This document shows, piece by piece, positions 30,563 through 39,937 of a DNA stretch of 64,000 nucleotides. The notes beneath the pieces are model-generated. The model searched no databases and was not told where the DNA came from. It saw only the letters and a program-made list of their open reading frames with translations. Location: NCBI GenBank assembly GCA_022606425.2, contig JAHDVF020001259.1, forward strand, positions 186,001-250,000, given 5' to 3'. The stretch is from Lepidostoma basale. Taxonomy: Eukaryota > Arthropoda > Insecta > Trichoptera > Lepidostomatidae. Position 1 is the stretch's first letter. Each line of letters starts with the position of its first letter. The translations under genes were made by a program, and so were the position numbers.

Positions 30563-30712
30563 TATATGCACGAGACTCCAGAGGGCCGTCGACGACCAGG
30601 ACGACCACCAAAGAGATGAAAAGAAGGCTAGTCGTCTTCATCACAGGAAGAAAGTAAATATCCTTCATAAACATATCGCAAGATCTACAATAAGAAGAAG
30701 AAAAAGAAGAAT
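30563..30712 (+). mobile_element. RTE-E 3' end
   Basis: Encodes MHETPEGRRRPGRPPKR then SSSQEESKYP and ends aagaagaagaaaaagaagaa. Nearly identical to 49120-49270. Confidence 0.75.
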
Positions 30713-30726
30713 AAGTACCTCTTAAA

Positions 30727-31325
30727 ATATATTTATTGTTTCTTGAACAATGATGTAAATCGAAATTAAATAATTATTCTTCTTCTTCTCCTTATAGACC
30801 TTTGGTCTGTTCCTGAAACCAGGTCGGCCTCTCTTGGGAGGTTGACTCCCAGCTATGTCTCCATCTCTTCGGCGGTCTTCCGGGGGGACGGCAGCCGGCA
30901 GGAATCTGATGCGCCACAGCGTGTGGGATTCTGGTGGGATCCATCCTCTGCACGTGCGCATTCCAGTATCTTCTGCGTTGTCTGCCCCATCTCACGACAT
31001 CCACCTTGCAGATCTCGCGATTAAATAATTAATACGAATCAAAACGTCAGTTTTCTAGAAATGCTATTATATTATATGGGAATGACATGTTTCGCCCTTC
31101 TAAGGGCGTTATCAAACGTGACGAAATTTTAACTCGTTGCAGTTTATATACACTAGTAAATGGAGTAGAATATGGTAATTAACGAAAATTAATGTGACTT
31201 AATACATTTTTAACAAAGAATTATTTGGGTAGGTCCAGAAATATTGGAAAGTGTTCCTTGGAACTTGTTAAGAAATTTTATAACAATGGTTGCATAGTTT
31301 GGGGATACTAAATGATACTACTGTG
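30727..31325 (+). repeat. HH arm plus body, interrupted by RTE-E
   Basis: tttattgtttcttgaacaat (30731) starts the arm. It is interrupted after attaaataatta and resumes at 31020 with the same 12 bases, then acgtcagttttctagaa, the gacatgtttcgccc motif region and the 200-bp body shared with 29100-29300. Confidence 0.8.
30777..31019 (-). mobile_element. RTE-E insertion with 12-bp target-site duplication
   Basis: Complement encodes the DVVRWGRQRRRYW-, AHVQRMDPTRIPHAV, HQIPAGCRPPGRPPKRWRHS and ESTSQERPTWFQEQTKGL-stop segments, with tail attcttcttcttc at 30776-30788. The duplication attaaataatta lies at 30765-30776 and 31020-31031. Confidence 0.85.
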
Positions 31326-31407
31326 ACACTTCAGTGTGACCGTATCCTAAAGGACCTATAGGTCATTTGGAAAATGTCCATATTCAAGAGCACCATAGCA
31401 TGCTGCG

Positions 31408-31640
31408 TCATGACATTAATTCTGCTATGCGGTATGTACAACAGATCGTGTCTTTTAGCGCGACCATACCTGTACGGTCCCTAAAAAAGCGCTTCCTCTG
31501 GCCACCGTGTGAGCGTTTTCCTTGGGTAAGCTGAGAGTACATAATCTTCCTTGGTCTTGCCTCAGGCATTCTAACGACGTGTCCAGCCCAGCGCAGTTGT
31601 TTTTGGATATTGGCAGCCTCAATAATTATCATATTACGTC
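31408..31640 (-). pseudogene. RTE-like C-terminus, inverted 5' segment
   Basis: Frame 31632-31408: ANIQKQLRWAGHVVRMPEAR then SQLTQGKRSHGGQRKRF and VALKDTICC. It is the GH domain of a family whose C-terminus normally continues into a C2H2 zinc finger. That finger lies immediately to the right on the opposite strand. Confidence 0.7.
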
Positions 31641-31790
31641 ACAAGGCTCCATTACAGGCGCCTTCCCCTGCCCCAGATGCCCCAAAATATGTGGGTCCAG
31701 GATGGGACTCTTCAGTCACATGCGGACCCACAACCGTGAAGGACAGTATTCCTCGGACACGAGGGACAGCCGATGATTATGATGATGACC
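31641..31790 (+). pseudogene. C2H2 zinc-finger end of the same RTE-like element
   Basis: Plus frame: ITGAFPCPRCPKICGSRMGL then FSHMRTHNREGQYSSDTR and stop at about 31776. C-x2-C...H-x3-H is intact (PCPRCPKIC, HMRTH). A finger at the very C-terminus is known in several RTE-like insect elements. Followed by a gatgatgatg-rich 3' end. Confidence 0.7.
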
Positions 31791-32430
31791 TGTCCGGTGC
31801 ATTGAAGCCATAACACTCCAAGAGGTATGGGTATAAATGAGAGATTCGAGCTTAATTCGAGACTGCGGTACATTGTGTGAATTGTGTATTTTCATAACAT
31901 TTGTTATATTACAGATTATGTATCACGAGGTCAAACGAAACGCGACGGAAGTGACGCTACGCTATTGCGAAACGCCGCAAAACGAATCTATGGAGACATT
32001 CGAAAACCAGAGCCGAATTTCTTAACGGAATCGTTGCCCCAAAATATGTGGGTCCAGGATCAGGCTCTTCAGTCACATGCGGACCCACAACCATGAAGGA
32101 CAGTCTTCCTCGGATACGAGGGACAGCCAATGATGATGATGATGACCTGTCCGGTGCATTGAAGCCATAACACTCCAAGATGTATGGGTATAAATGAGGT
32201 TACGGGGTCTTCTTAATTCGAGACTGCGGTACATTGTGTTAATTGTCTATTTTCATAACATTGGTTATATTACAGATTATGTATCACGAGGTCAAACTTC
32301 ATGCAATAGAAATAATCTGAAATGGGACCGAGACGAAACGCGACGGAAGTGACGCTACGCTATTGCGAAACGCCGTAAAACGAATCTATGGAGACATTCG
32401 AAAACCAGAGCCGAATTTCTTAACGGAATC
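31678..32430. repeat. Direct tandem duplication (357 and 396 bp)
   Basis: Units 31678-32034 and 32035-32430 both start tgccccaaaatatgtgggtc and end cttaacggaatc. Unit 1 lacks 37 bases present in unit 2 (ttcatgcaatagaaataatc region at 32299). Each unit contains the zinc-finger end plus 230 bp of adjacent DNA; ORFs inside are by-products. Confidence 0.85.
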
Positions 32431-32924
32431 CTTGTCCGCTCGAGTGGGCAATGCTCGGGGTGCCAGCGCAAAGTTTCGAGGCCGGTCCAAAAGTTGCGAA
32501 ACGATAATAATTATCGAAAATTCCCGATACATACTATGTGGGTTAAATTATTTATTGACAAAGTAATGTTTTATTTCATGGGCCCCCCATCGGGCTACAA
32601 TCAACGTAAACCACTCCGCTTAATGAAAACTCCGAGTCGGAATGCTTTGATTAACTAATACAACTAGGTGGGAGTATAATTCAGTCAACTTTAGTTTGTT
32701 TTAATCAATTAAGGGCTGATTCGTTCCTTTCGGGTACTTTTGTTTTCAAGCGTTCCAAATTTAAAAGCAATCAAAAATGTACTCGGGGAAACCAAGAAAA
32801 TTAAATTCGGAAGATTTTCTATTTGTTTATATAAATTAAAATACAAAATTGATACAAAAATGATACAAAATTTCTTGCTGTTAAAATATAAAACACTGTT
32901 AAAATAATATTTTTTGTGAATGTA
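32431..32924. other. Unassigned stretch
   Basis: Unique-looking DNA with no ORF above 70 residues that I recognise. Confidence 0.25.
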
Positions 32925-33120
32925 TACTTATACTTGTATACGAATAATGGATTTCACCCACCGTGGGTTATCAATTTATGTTTTAATTGTATCTCAATAG
33001 AGACGAAGATGCAAATTGGAAACTGAATATGGTTGATCAAGGTGTTTACAGGACTTATGACCTGTCATTGGTTGGGTTAAGCGCACGCTTTATGTAATTA
33101 CAACATTCGCCATTCCACCT
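32925..33120 (+). repeat. R-family copy
   Basis: Hairpin arm (acccaccgtgggttatcaat, 32957) then body gagacgaagatgcaaattgg to aacattcgccattccacc, matching 58668-58810 almost base for base. Confidence 0.75.
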
Positions 33121-33134
33121 TAAATATATCTCAA

Positions 33135-33375
33135 TTTATTTTTATTCACTGAGAATGTCGCAATAGCCGTTTCGCAAACCGATATTGACATCATCAGGTG
33201 TTACAATAATATATTATAGTTTAATGTAAAACCTGATGATGCCAACATCGGTTGGCGAAACAGCTGTCGCGACGCTCTCAGTGAATAAAAATAAATTGTG
33301 ATTATAACAGTGCTTTAAATTTTAAGTAATAATGTTGAAGTATCATAGTGTTTCGGCCAAAACAATGGACTAAAA
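33135..33375. repeat. HH foldback (ACAGCTGT type)
   Basis: Inverted arms with outer parts tttattcactgagaatgtcg and gctctcagtgaataaaaata, centre at about 33220. Right flank contains gaagtatcatagtgtttcgg (33338-33357), the family boundary block. Confidence 0.8.
33229..33272 (+). ncRNA. Hammerhead-ribozyme-like motif with perfect core and stem II
   Basis: CTGATGA (33233-33239), unpaired T, stem II GCCAAC/GTTGGC (perfect 6 bp, loop ATCG), GAAA (33257-33260), self-complementary ACAGCTGT (33260-33267), C at 33268. Stem I is weak (AAAAC against GCGAC). Confidence 0.55.
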
Positions 33376-33515
33376 AAATTCTTTATTATTATATATTTGG
33401 TGTGCTTCTACTTGTGTTCAACGTCGAGCAGTTTCGGCAGCTTGCTGCCATTTTCTGGCAAGTGGAACTACACTAAATATATAATAATAAAGAAATTTTG
33501 AATATTTTTTTTTTT
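33376..33515. repeat. HH-like foldback (GGCAG stem type)
   Basis: Outer arms ctttattattatatatttgg and its inverse (33475-33497). The minus strand has CAGAAAA (33451-33457), one T, stem GGCAG/CTGCC with loop CAAG, then GAAAC (33431-33435). Stem III is not self-complementary here. Confidence 0.55.
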
Positions 33516-33519
33516 AAAT

Positions 33520-33765
33520 AATCCATTGTTTTGGCCGAAACACTATGATACCTTAACATTTTAAACTGTTAAGTTAAATAACTTTGTTTTATGTGTTACA
33601 ATTGTACTTCATTTTACGCGACAGGTGTTTCGTCAACCCATGTTGACATCATCATCCTGATTATGTTAACATAGGTTGACGAAACAGCTGTCGCGTAACA
33701 TAAAATACAATTGTCACACATAATACAAAGTTTTTTTAACTTAACAGTCAACATTTTTTTTTATT
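33520..33765. repeat. HH foldback (ACAGCTGT type), short centre
   Basis: Begins at the boundary block tggccgaaacactatgatac (33531-33550), followed by arms whose inner halves have collapsed around 33655. The right motif reads CTGATTA-T-GTTAAC-ATAG-GTTGAC-GAAA (33657-33684) then the ACAGCTGT block and C; one core base differs. Confidence 0.75.
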
Positions 33766-34384
33766 TTCATTATTTAAAATGAAGTTCTACCACGAAATTT
33801 CAATTAAAAATATTAACTATAAGAAGAAAAATAATGTTTCATTGAAGTTTTATTATATTTTGCGGAGATGACGACGAAATATGAACGCTGTCCTCAATAT
33901 TAATTAGGTTTTAAAGTTTGAAAACTACTACGAATTTATACAATACGCACAAATTAGATTGCCTTTCACATTACATCGGGGTGGTCCGAAACTAGCAGCA
34001 AGCAACAAATAATATTAATTGAAAGCTCTAATAAGTTACTCGGTAAATTTGTTTACCCAATACAGTTGACTGAAAAGACTAATGACCAAATCGGGGAGAT
34101 TTGATTTAATTGGCCCTCCCCCACCCTCTCCAAGCCCACCCCTAAACACGCCGCAAAAACAATCAGAATTTCAAATTTGCTAATAAGATTACAAAGTGTA
34201 ACTGTTTACTTCGATATAACGACTCAATTTTCATCACTTCGAAATATCCATTTGCGCCGAACTCCTCTCCTGATTTATTCAATTAATTTCGTACTTATCC
34301 AAATTGAACTCGTCGCTGAATTCGGCGTAAATAAGACAAGGCATTACAAATTTCGCTTAAAACTCTCCACATAAACGAAAAAAA
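33766..34384. other. Unassigned stretch
   Basis: Mostly AT-rich. 34080-34150 is C-rich (ccctcccccaccctctccaa). A weak aagttttattatattttgcg at 33845 suggests an eroded HH arm. Confidence 0.3.
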
Positions 34385-34935
34385 TACCACGTGATGATTC
34401 TAACATAGGTTGACAAAACAGCTGTCAAAATAAATAAATAAAATACAAAAATGTGATACCATAACAGCGTTTAAATTTTAACAGTTAATAAGATCTTCGG
34501 TATCGCAGGTCTCACGTATTACTGTGTTTCTGATTCTGTCCCTCGGTGTTTTGCCCAGAATAGCGCGGAGTGTCTTCATTTCGGCGGTTCGTAATAGTGC
34601 TTTGGTTCTATTTGTGTCAGTCCTCGATTCTATACCATAAGTCTTTTTTTTTTTGTCGAAGATATTGTCAGATAGAGCAGAAAAAAAAGACGCTTCTGGC
34701 GCGACCACGTAGAACGAATGAGCAACGATAGACTCCCCCAGGCAGCCGCAAACAACGTGCCAATGGTAACTCGCCAACTCGGAATACCTGCGAAGAGATG
34801 GCGAGACAGTTGGAGTTCTGTGTCCCAGGAGACCTCGACGCCATAAAAACAGATCCACAGATCTATTAAAGGAGGAAGAAGAAGAAGAAGTTAATAATAT
34901 TAGAATAAAATAGTGTTTCGGCCAAAACAATTAAC
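34385..34935 (+). repeat. HH half-element interrupted by RTE-E
   Basis: Left piece 34391-34491 (gacaaaacagctgtc, then tgataccataacagcg). Right piece from 34889 (taatattagaataaaatagt, gtttcggccaaaacaatt). Joined, they match 33265-33370. Confidence 0.7.
34483..34897 (+). pseudogene. RTE-E insertion with 5' inversion and target-site duplication
   Basis: The 3' segment (plus, about 34672-34888) encodes RRFWRDHVERMSNDRLPQAA, VPMVTRQLGIPAKRWRDSWS and SVSQETSTP, ending in (GAA)n. The 5' segment lies inverted to its left (minus, 34650-34492): YGIESRTDTNRTKALLRTAE, MKTLRAILGKTPRDRIRNTV, IRETCDTEDL. Read together they are consecutive parts of one RTE-E protein. Flanks share agttaataa (34483-34491, 34889-34897). 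This is the layout produced by twin priming during target-primed reverse transcription. Confidence 0.85.
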
Positions 34936-35063
34936 TATGAAATTGAGTATTCTTATAATTTTTCTTTTTGTATTATATCACTCCTACAATTATTAGACAA
35001 AAAGTAAATGTTTCTTCTAACGAGTTTATGGCGTCACTATTTTCTTCGAGGATAAGTTGAAAC

Positions 35064-35184
35064 AAAACTAACCATCACACCCTCTCTTCCCGAAAGGGTA
35101 GACAAAAATAATAGATCACCGCACTGCTCTTTCTTGACATACTCTCTCGTTTCCTCAACATTCATGCATCGTGTCATGCACGCA
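35064..35184 (-). mobile_element. NLR-A 3' fragment
   Basis: Tail aactaacc, hairpin cttcccgaaagggta and the complement of RACMTRCMNVEETRE; truncated where an HH element begins. Confidence 0.65.
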
Positions 35185-35189
35185 ATTTA

Positions 35190-35370
35190 TTATATTTTTA
35201 TTTTTCGCGACAGCTGTTTCGTAAACCGATGTTGACATCATCAAGTGTTACAATATTTTTTTCAACAAAATTTAAATTGAAAAAATTATTGTTACACCTG
35301 ATGATGTCAACATCGTCGCGAAAAAAAATTTGATACCATTAACAGTGTTTTATATTTTAAAAGTAAATAT
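35190..35370. repeat. HH foldback (ACAGCTGT type) with core deletion in one arm
   Basis: The minus arm keeps TTGATGA (35238-35244), stem II and GAAACAGCTGTC. The plus arm has CTGATGA (35298-35304) and stem strand GTCAAC, but jumps from catcg to tcgcg, losing the second stem strand, GAAA and stem III. Confidence 0.7.
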
Positions 35371-35472
35371 TTCAAATAAAAAAACGTTTTCTCACGTATA
35401 ACATATAATTATTTTCAATTGAAAAGAGATTCCTTTTGTACGAGTATCTATCCATTATTAAATGAAAAATAC

Positions 35473-35960
35473 CAACTAACTAACTAACCATCACCCTATC
35501 TCTCCGGAGGGGTAGGCAGAAAGAATGAACATGCTTTCTTACATGACATGCATCTCCTATTTCCTTTTCATACATCGAGTTATGCACACGCGTCAATTTC
35601 TCCCCCCCCCCTCCCCCGCCTCCCTGACATTTAATGCTTGATTTATTTGATCGTGCCATATTTTCATTGGCCTTATTCTATTTCTAGTTCCATTAATATT
35701 GTTAAAATATGCATTTCAATCATTTTTCATTCAATCATTCTTTCCATGTGTGCAAACCATTTAAACGTTCCTTTTTATTATTTAATTCACTTTCATTCGC
35801 ACCGCATGCACTTCTTCATATATGCATTTCTATATATTGCTCTTTCATATAATATTAGTGCACTTTCATTGCATATAGGGTTAAAAAAAAAATACTACTA
35901 CCGCATTCATCTGGAAAAACTCACGAAGAAAACGAATCTTCTGTGTCGGTTATGGTTAAA
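35473..35960 (-). mobile_element. NLR-A copy, strongly decayed
   Basis: Tail at 35473-35488 and hairpin ctctccggaggggtagg. Then degenerate segments for TWHDQINQAL, MNDNEKVWMIEMHI-like and ECMRC up to an internal poly-A interruption at 35882. Confidence 0.6.
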
Positions 35961-35971
35961 AATTATCAAAT

Positions 35972-36219
35972 TATCAAATCAGTTTATTTACTCAAAAGAC
36001 ATTACAAACAGCATAAATGTTTAAGGCATCTATTGAGTACAGGTAAGATATTATACACAGACAAGATACTTTAAAATTCAAGAGTATTTGTCCCCTGAAC
36101 GTACTTTCACTAACATGAAAGACGTCGATCTCCGAAGAGACCGCGTTCAGCAGACTAATTGCTCTTCCCACCGGTGTCACCAGAGGCAGATTGGTTCTGG
36201 CGGCCGGTAGGAAAAACAA
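35972..36219 (-). pseudogene. JK RT C-terminus and 3' end
   Basis: Frame from 36219: FFLPAARTNLPLVTPVGRAI, SLLNAVSSEIDVFHVSESTF, then decay. The tail end (complement of caaatcagtttatttactca) is at 35972-35992. Same family as 21887 and 48985. Confidence 0.75.
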
Positions 36220-36235
36220 ACAACAACAAGGTAAA

Positions 36236-36560
36236 ACAATACCTAGAGTTTTTAAATCGATAAATATCTAGAATTTTTTAAGTAGAGAGATAACTAGAAT
36301 TTTTTAAGTCTAAAATACTAGAATTTTTTGAATCGAAAATAACAAGAAATTTTTAAGTTTAATAATACCTAGATTTTTTTAAGTAGAAAAATAACTATAA
36401 TTTGTTAAGTCGTAAAAGATCCGGAAGTTTTTAAATCGAAAATATCTAGAACTTTTTAAGTTGAATAATACCTAGAATTGTTTAAGTAGAAAAATAACTA
36501 GAATTTATTAAGTCGTAAAACACGTGGAAGTTTTTAAGTCGAAAACTTCCTAGAATTTTA
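36236..36560. repeat. Minisatellite with higher-order repeat
   Basis: About twelve imperfect units of 25-30 bp with the pattern ctagaattttttaagt(c/a)g. The blocks starting aataatacctaga at 36361 and 36464 give a 103-bp higher-order period of several unit types in the same order. Confidence 0.85.
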
Positions 36561-37130
36561 AAATTTGTTAACCGACAAATTAAACTTTCATTTTTTTATA
36601 TTTTTTATTTGTAAGCAGAAACATTATTTAGAAATTACAAAGTTAAATTAACAATACGCAAAGGTTGAACATTGTATTCAAACGCACAGCGAACGAAACG
36701 TATTCATAAAATTAAAAAACATTATTTAAGAGTATTATAATTTGGTTATATAAACAACGTCACAAAACAATGAAAAATTCCATTGTAATTCAAATTAAAA
36801 CAACGGTTTTCTTGATTTCATGGCGAATGTAAACCTCTCCTTTTTACGCGGACTTTATTGTACTTGTTATTTTTCGTGTAGCAATAAATATAATTAAAAA
36901 CAATCTCGGAGGGCGAAAGGGCGCAAGTTCCACGGGGCATTAGCAAGAGTTACGCCCCTTAATCAATTCGGCCCTGGAGGCAGTGGTGACGCGTCACACT
37001 TTTAGCTGGTTCGGCTAACCGACATCAAAATTTCGCATTTTACATGTAGCCGAATGATTTAGACCAATGATTCCCAAAGTAGTATTTACAGACCCCCAGG
37101 GGTCTACGACAACTCGCAAGGCATCCATGT
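36561..37130. other. Unassigned stretch
   Basis: AT-rich to 36890, then a GC-richer unique block (36905-37030) without repeat match or ORF; possibly conserved non-coding. Confidence 0.3.
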
Positions 37131-37400
37131 GAAATTCCATAATAAATATTATTTTATGAATTAAATCACTGTTTTTTTCCACTTTTGAGTTTATTTCCTC
37201 GACATATTTCGAAGGCTTACACCTTTTTCATTGTTTGAACTTTGTTTGTAATAATTTTGATTAGTTTATATTATTCTCCCGATGATGAAAGTGTAAGCCT
37301 TCGAAGCATGTCGAGAAAATAAACTCAAAAGTGGAAAAAAACAGTGTTTTAATTCATAAAAAATTCGTCAATATGGAATTCCATAGTGCTAACGCCTTAA
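37131..37400. repeat. HH foldback (ACATGT, GATGA type)
   Basis: Arms of about 95 bp (gtttttttccacttttgagt and inverse; cgacatatttcgaaggctta and inverse) around a centre near 37250. The right flank tggaattccatagtgctaac is the boundary block of the CTGAAGA type, so the two types share ends. Confidence 0.75.
37274..37317 (+). ncRNA. Hammerhead-ribozyme-like motif
   Basis: Stem I TTCTC (37274-37278) pairs perfectly with GAGAA (37313-37317). Core CCGATGA (37279-37285; second base changed), unpaired T, stem II GAAAG/CCTTC with one mismatch and loop TGTAAG, GAAG (last A changed), CATG, then GTC ending at 37312. Confidence 0.45.
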
Positions 37401-37571
37401 ATTTATCTAAAATTATTTTGTGTTAATGACATTTTTCGCCTGTTTAAGGCATTAAAATTCGAAATAATTAATAAAAAAGATTTTTTTTTAACTTTCGTAC
37501 GAATCACTTTATTTGTTGTGTGACATTATTAAATAAAATAAATTAATACACTTTTAGTAATTTGTATTTAC

Positions 37572-37610
37572 ACCAAACGGTTTCGCTCCAGCCGGAGCTT
37601 CGTCAGGGTG
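37572..37610 (-). ncRNA. Hammerhead-ribozyme-like motif
   Basis: Minus strand: stem I CACC (37607-37610) pairs with GGTG. Core CTGACGA (37600-37606), unpaired A, stem II GCTCC/GGAGC with loop GGCT, GAAAC (37580-37584) and ACCGTT, one change from the self-complementary ACCGGT. Confidence 0.55.
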
Positions 37611-37649
37611 AGAGATTAAACTAAATATGATATATTCAGTTTACTCTCT

Positions 37650-37689
37650 CACCCTGACGAAGCTCCGGCGGGAGCGAAACCGGTTGTTG
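37650..37689 (+). ncRNA. Hammerhead-ribozyme-like motif
   Basis: Core CTGACGA (37654-37660), unpaired A, stem II GCTCC/GGAGC (37662-37666, 37671-37675; loop GGCG), GAAA (37676-37679), self-complementary ACCGGT (37679-37684) and T at 37685. Stem I partner mutated. Confidence 0.55.
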
Positions 37690-37745
37690 TTACCAAATAA
37701 AGTGGTGTTAATACTAAAAGGGTATTTTTATTTTATTTAAAAATG

Positions 37746-37892
37746 AATAAGTGTGTTTTCTAAAAGTTTTATTATATTTTATGTGGTTTGTTATTTGATA
37801 ATTCCTTAGGCAGGCGAAACACATCATTCAAATATAATATAATAAAACATTTAGAAAACAGACGTTATCATTCGTATTAATAATTTTATTTT
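37746..37892. repeat. HH foldback (ATGTC type), short centre
   Basis: Arms gtgttttctaaaagtttta and tagaaaacagacgttatca surround a centre where the left core is lost. The right arm reads cctta...caggcgaaacacatc. Confidence 0.7.
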
Positions 37893-38300
37893 ATTAGATT
37901 TGTACCTGATTGTGATTATGGTATTTTTGTTAGACGCCACTGCCCGGGGGTAGAAACAAAAGTAATTCCACCCACTGCGGCCCTGGACAAAATTGCAAAT
38001 TATTGCGAGTGGAAGAGGCTTCATTAATTTATGCATCGTGCTTCCTCATTACCGGACCTCTGGGGACATACGTTAAACATAAAAAAAATAAGTTGCAACA
38101 TCCGAACGGCTCTTTCCCGCCGTTTTGCCGGGGAATGGCGCAAAAACACCTAAACTTAACCGGGTTATTAGTGGTTGGATTAAAAGTAACGGTAGGTACG
38201 GTTGTAACGATCACGGCGCTCTCGACCGCATTACGGTCAAAGATACAGCCACTCTTATAGCAAATTTAAAATAACGTTTTCATACGAAATGCACTAATTG
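37893..38300. other. Unassigned stretch
   Basis: Unique-looking; opposed frames at 38003-38260 (+) and 38029-38214 (-) encode nothing recognised. GC-richer near 38110-38230. Confidence 0.3.
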
Positions 38301-38301
38301 A

Positions 38302-38665
38302 TCAACGTAGTCGAAGCAAGGGCAGACACAGAAAGGACCAAACAAATTTTGAGGACTTCCGAAATGAAGACACTGAGGACGATAGCATGCAAGACAGTGA
38401 GGAATCGCGTGAGGAACACTAGAATAAGAGAGATATGTGAGGTTGAGGATATTATAAGATGGAGCAGACAGCAAAAAGGGATTGGTACGGTCATGTCAAA
38501 AGAATGGACACCTATAATGCATTGCATAATCAACCTCATGGGACTCGTCCTCGTGGAAGACCTCCTAAAAGATGGAAGGACAGCTGGAAATCTACCTCAC
38601 AGGAGGAGCAACACTCTGAAAAACAAACCACATAGGCCTACAATAAGGAAGAAGAAGAAGACTCG
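38302..38665 (+). pseudogene. RTE-E reverse transcriptase C-terminus, one frameshift
   Basis: EARADTERTKQILRTSEMKT, LRTIACKTVRNRVRNTRIRE, ICEVEDIIRWSRQQK, then after a one-base shift near 38480 RDWYGHVKRMDTYNALHNQP, RPRGRPPKRWKDSWKSTSQE and stop (TAG at about 38632). Tail aggaagaagaagaag at 38648-38662. Confidence 0.85.
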
Positions 38666-38859
38666 TATCACCATCGCGTCATCTATATAAACAAAAATGT
38701 AAACGTTCGTGTTGAAAAAATTAAATATTACACCACGTTGCATTCGAATTCGCGCGTGTTTTAATTTTTGATATAATCTTCTAGTGAGTTCCAGCCCGGA
38801 AGTTTATCTTCATTCACATGTAGGAAATTTCTTTATTGGATGTTGTGGTTTGATATTGT

Positions 38860-39290
38860 TGGATGAATATGGCCAAGCCATAGAGGGCTCCCTCCGCTTA
38901 CCCGAAGGTTTTATAGGCGCAGCGGCGCCTATAACACCGTGCTGTTATAGGCGCCGCTGCGCCTATAACAGCATCACTCGTGCACTCCCTAGGCCCGTCC
39001 CCCGTCCATGCGGGACTTCCGTTTAAAAAAATAAGATATGTATATTTGCAAACCAGGGGGGACCCAGACCACATTTAAGGTAGGCTGCTCTCTTTCGATG
39101 TCCCGCCGTACACACATAGCAAAACAACAGCAAAAGAAAATACACAATTGATACAAAAATATGCTAGAGAAAAAATAAAAAATAAATAATGCACAGCGGG
39201 AGGCACAGGAGGGAGAGAGGAGATAAAATGCAAGATGGGGGAAATAAGAAAATTTATTTAATATGTGCATAGGAAGAAAGAAAAATATCT
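38860..39290 (-). repeat. G-family copy with terminal palindrome
   Basis: Inverted relative to 27340-27800 and 40370-40495. Shared blocks are the complements of taagtcc...gggcgggcctaggga and aatgtggtctgg. The left end carries the perfect palindrome entered next. Confidence 0.6.
38911..38968. repeat. Perfect 26-bp inverted repeat, 6-bp loop
   Basis: Left arm 38911-38936 and right arm 38943-38968 are exact reverse complements, loop ccgtgc. Each arm is itself nearly palindromic (ataggcgc-agcg-gcgcctat), so a cloverleaf-like or cruciform fold is possible. Confidence 0.95.
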
Positions 39291-39419
39291 AACATAGGAA
39301 GTAAGAAAAACAATGCAATTGAAACAAGGATATTGTTGGATGATGAGATGAGGATTTCTTGGAGGAAGTGGTGGGTTAGGTCCGACATTTGAAAATATTA
39401 TATATCATGACTGATATTT

Positions 39420-39574
39420 TAAGGATCGGCCATGTTTGAAGTCGGAAGAATCGACGCACGTGTGAGACTCGCTGTATGAGTGTGAAGGAATGTAGAAATG
39501 TGTGTCAGGATAGTGTAGTGTGGCGGTCCATTTTCTCTACCTTCCCTTTCGGGGAAACGGCGTGATGGTTTGTT
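39420..39574 (+). mobile_element. NLR-A 3' end
   Basis: RIGHV-EVGRIDARVRLAV-like decayed C-terminus, then hairpin ccttccctttcggggaaacg, stop and ggtttgtta tail. Confidence 0.7.
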
Positions 39575-39669
39575 ATTGCTGTAATATTGATTTTTATAAA
39601 TCTGGTTTGTCTGAATGAATTCATAATTTCATCCCCGTTTAATTTTAATTTCGTCCCCGTACGGATGCA

Positions 39670-39937
39670 TGGAAATAATGAATGAAGGAAGTATGGTAAA
39701 GAAAATACATGTAAACGACGTGAACTAGAAATAGAGTAAGACCGAGACAAAACGTGGCACGATCAAATCAATACAATATTTATTGTTGTCACGTACGGAG
39801 TCGGAGAAATCGGCGTGCATGCATGACACGATGTATGAATTTCGAGGAAGCGAAATAAGAGTGTCAGGAAAGTACAGTGTGACGGTCTATTATTTCGGCT
39901 TACCCCTTCGGAGAGACGGCGTGATGGTTAGTAAGTT
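39670..39937 (+). mobile_element. NLR-A 3' part
   Basis: NNE-RKYGKENTCKRRELE-like, RPRQNVARSNQYNI, RRSRRNRRACMHDTMYEF in shifting frames; hairpin ttaccccttcggagag; gttagtaagttag tail. Confidence 0.7.

Larger units (their letters stand above)
37495..37745. repeat. HH foldback (ACCGGT type), both motifs kept
   Basis: Arms with outer aataaattaatacactttta and inverse. Both motifs face the centre (about 37630). Related half at 53380-53440 and decayed pair at 46680-46830. Confidence 0.8.

Noticed and set aside
31522..31776. Host C2H2 zinc-finger gene
   Set aside because: The single finger abuts RTE-like GH-domain sequence and matches the known C-terminal finger of such retroelements; no other fingers or exons are nearby.
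36236..36560. CRISPR-like array
   Set aside because: Units are degenerate, contiguous and lack unique spacers; it is a minisatellite in an animal genome.
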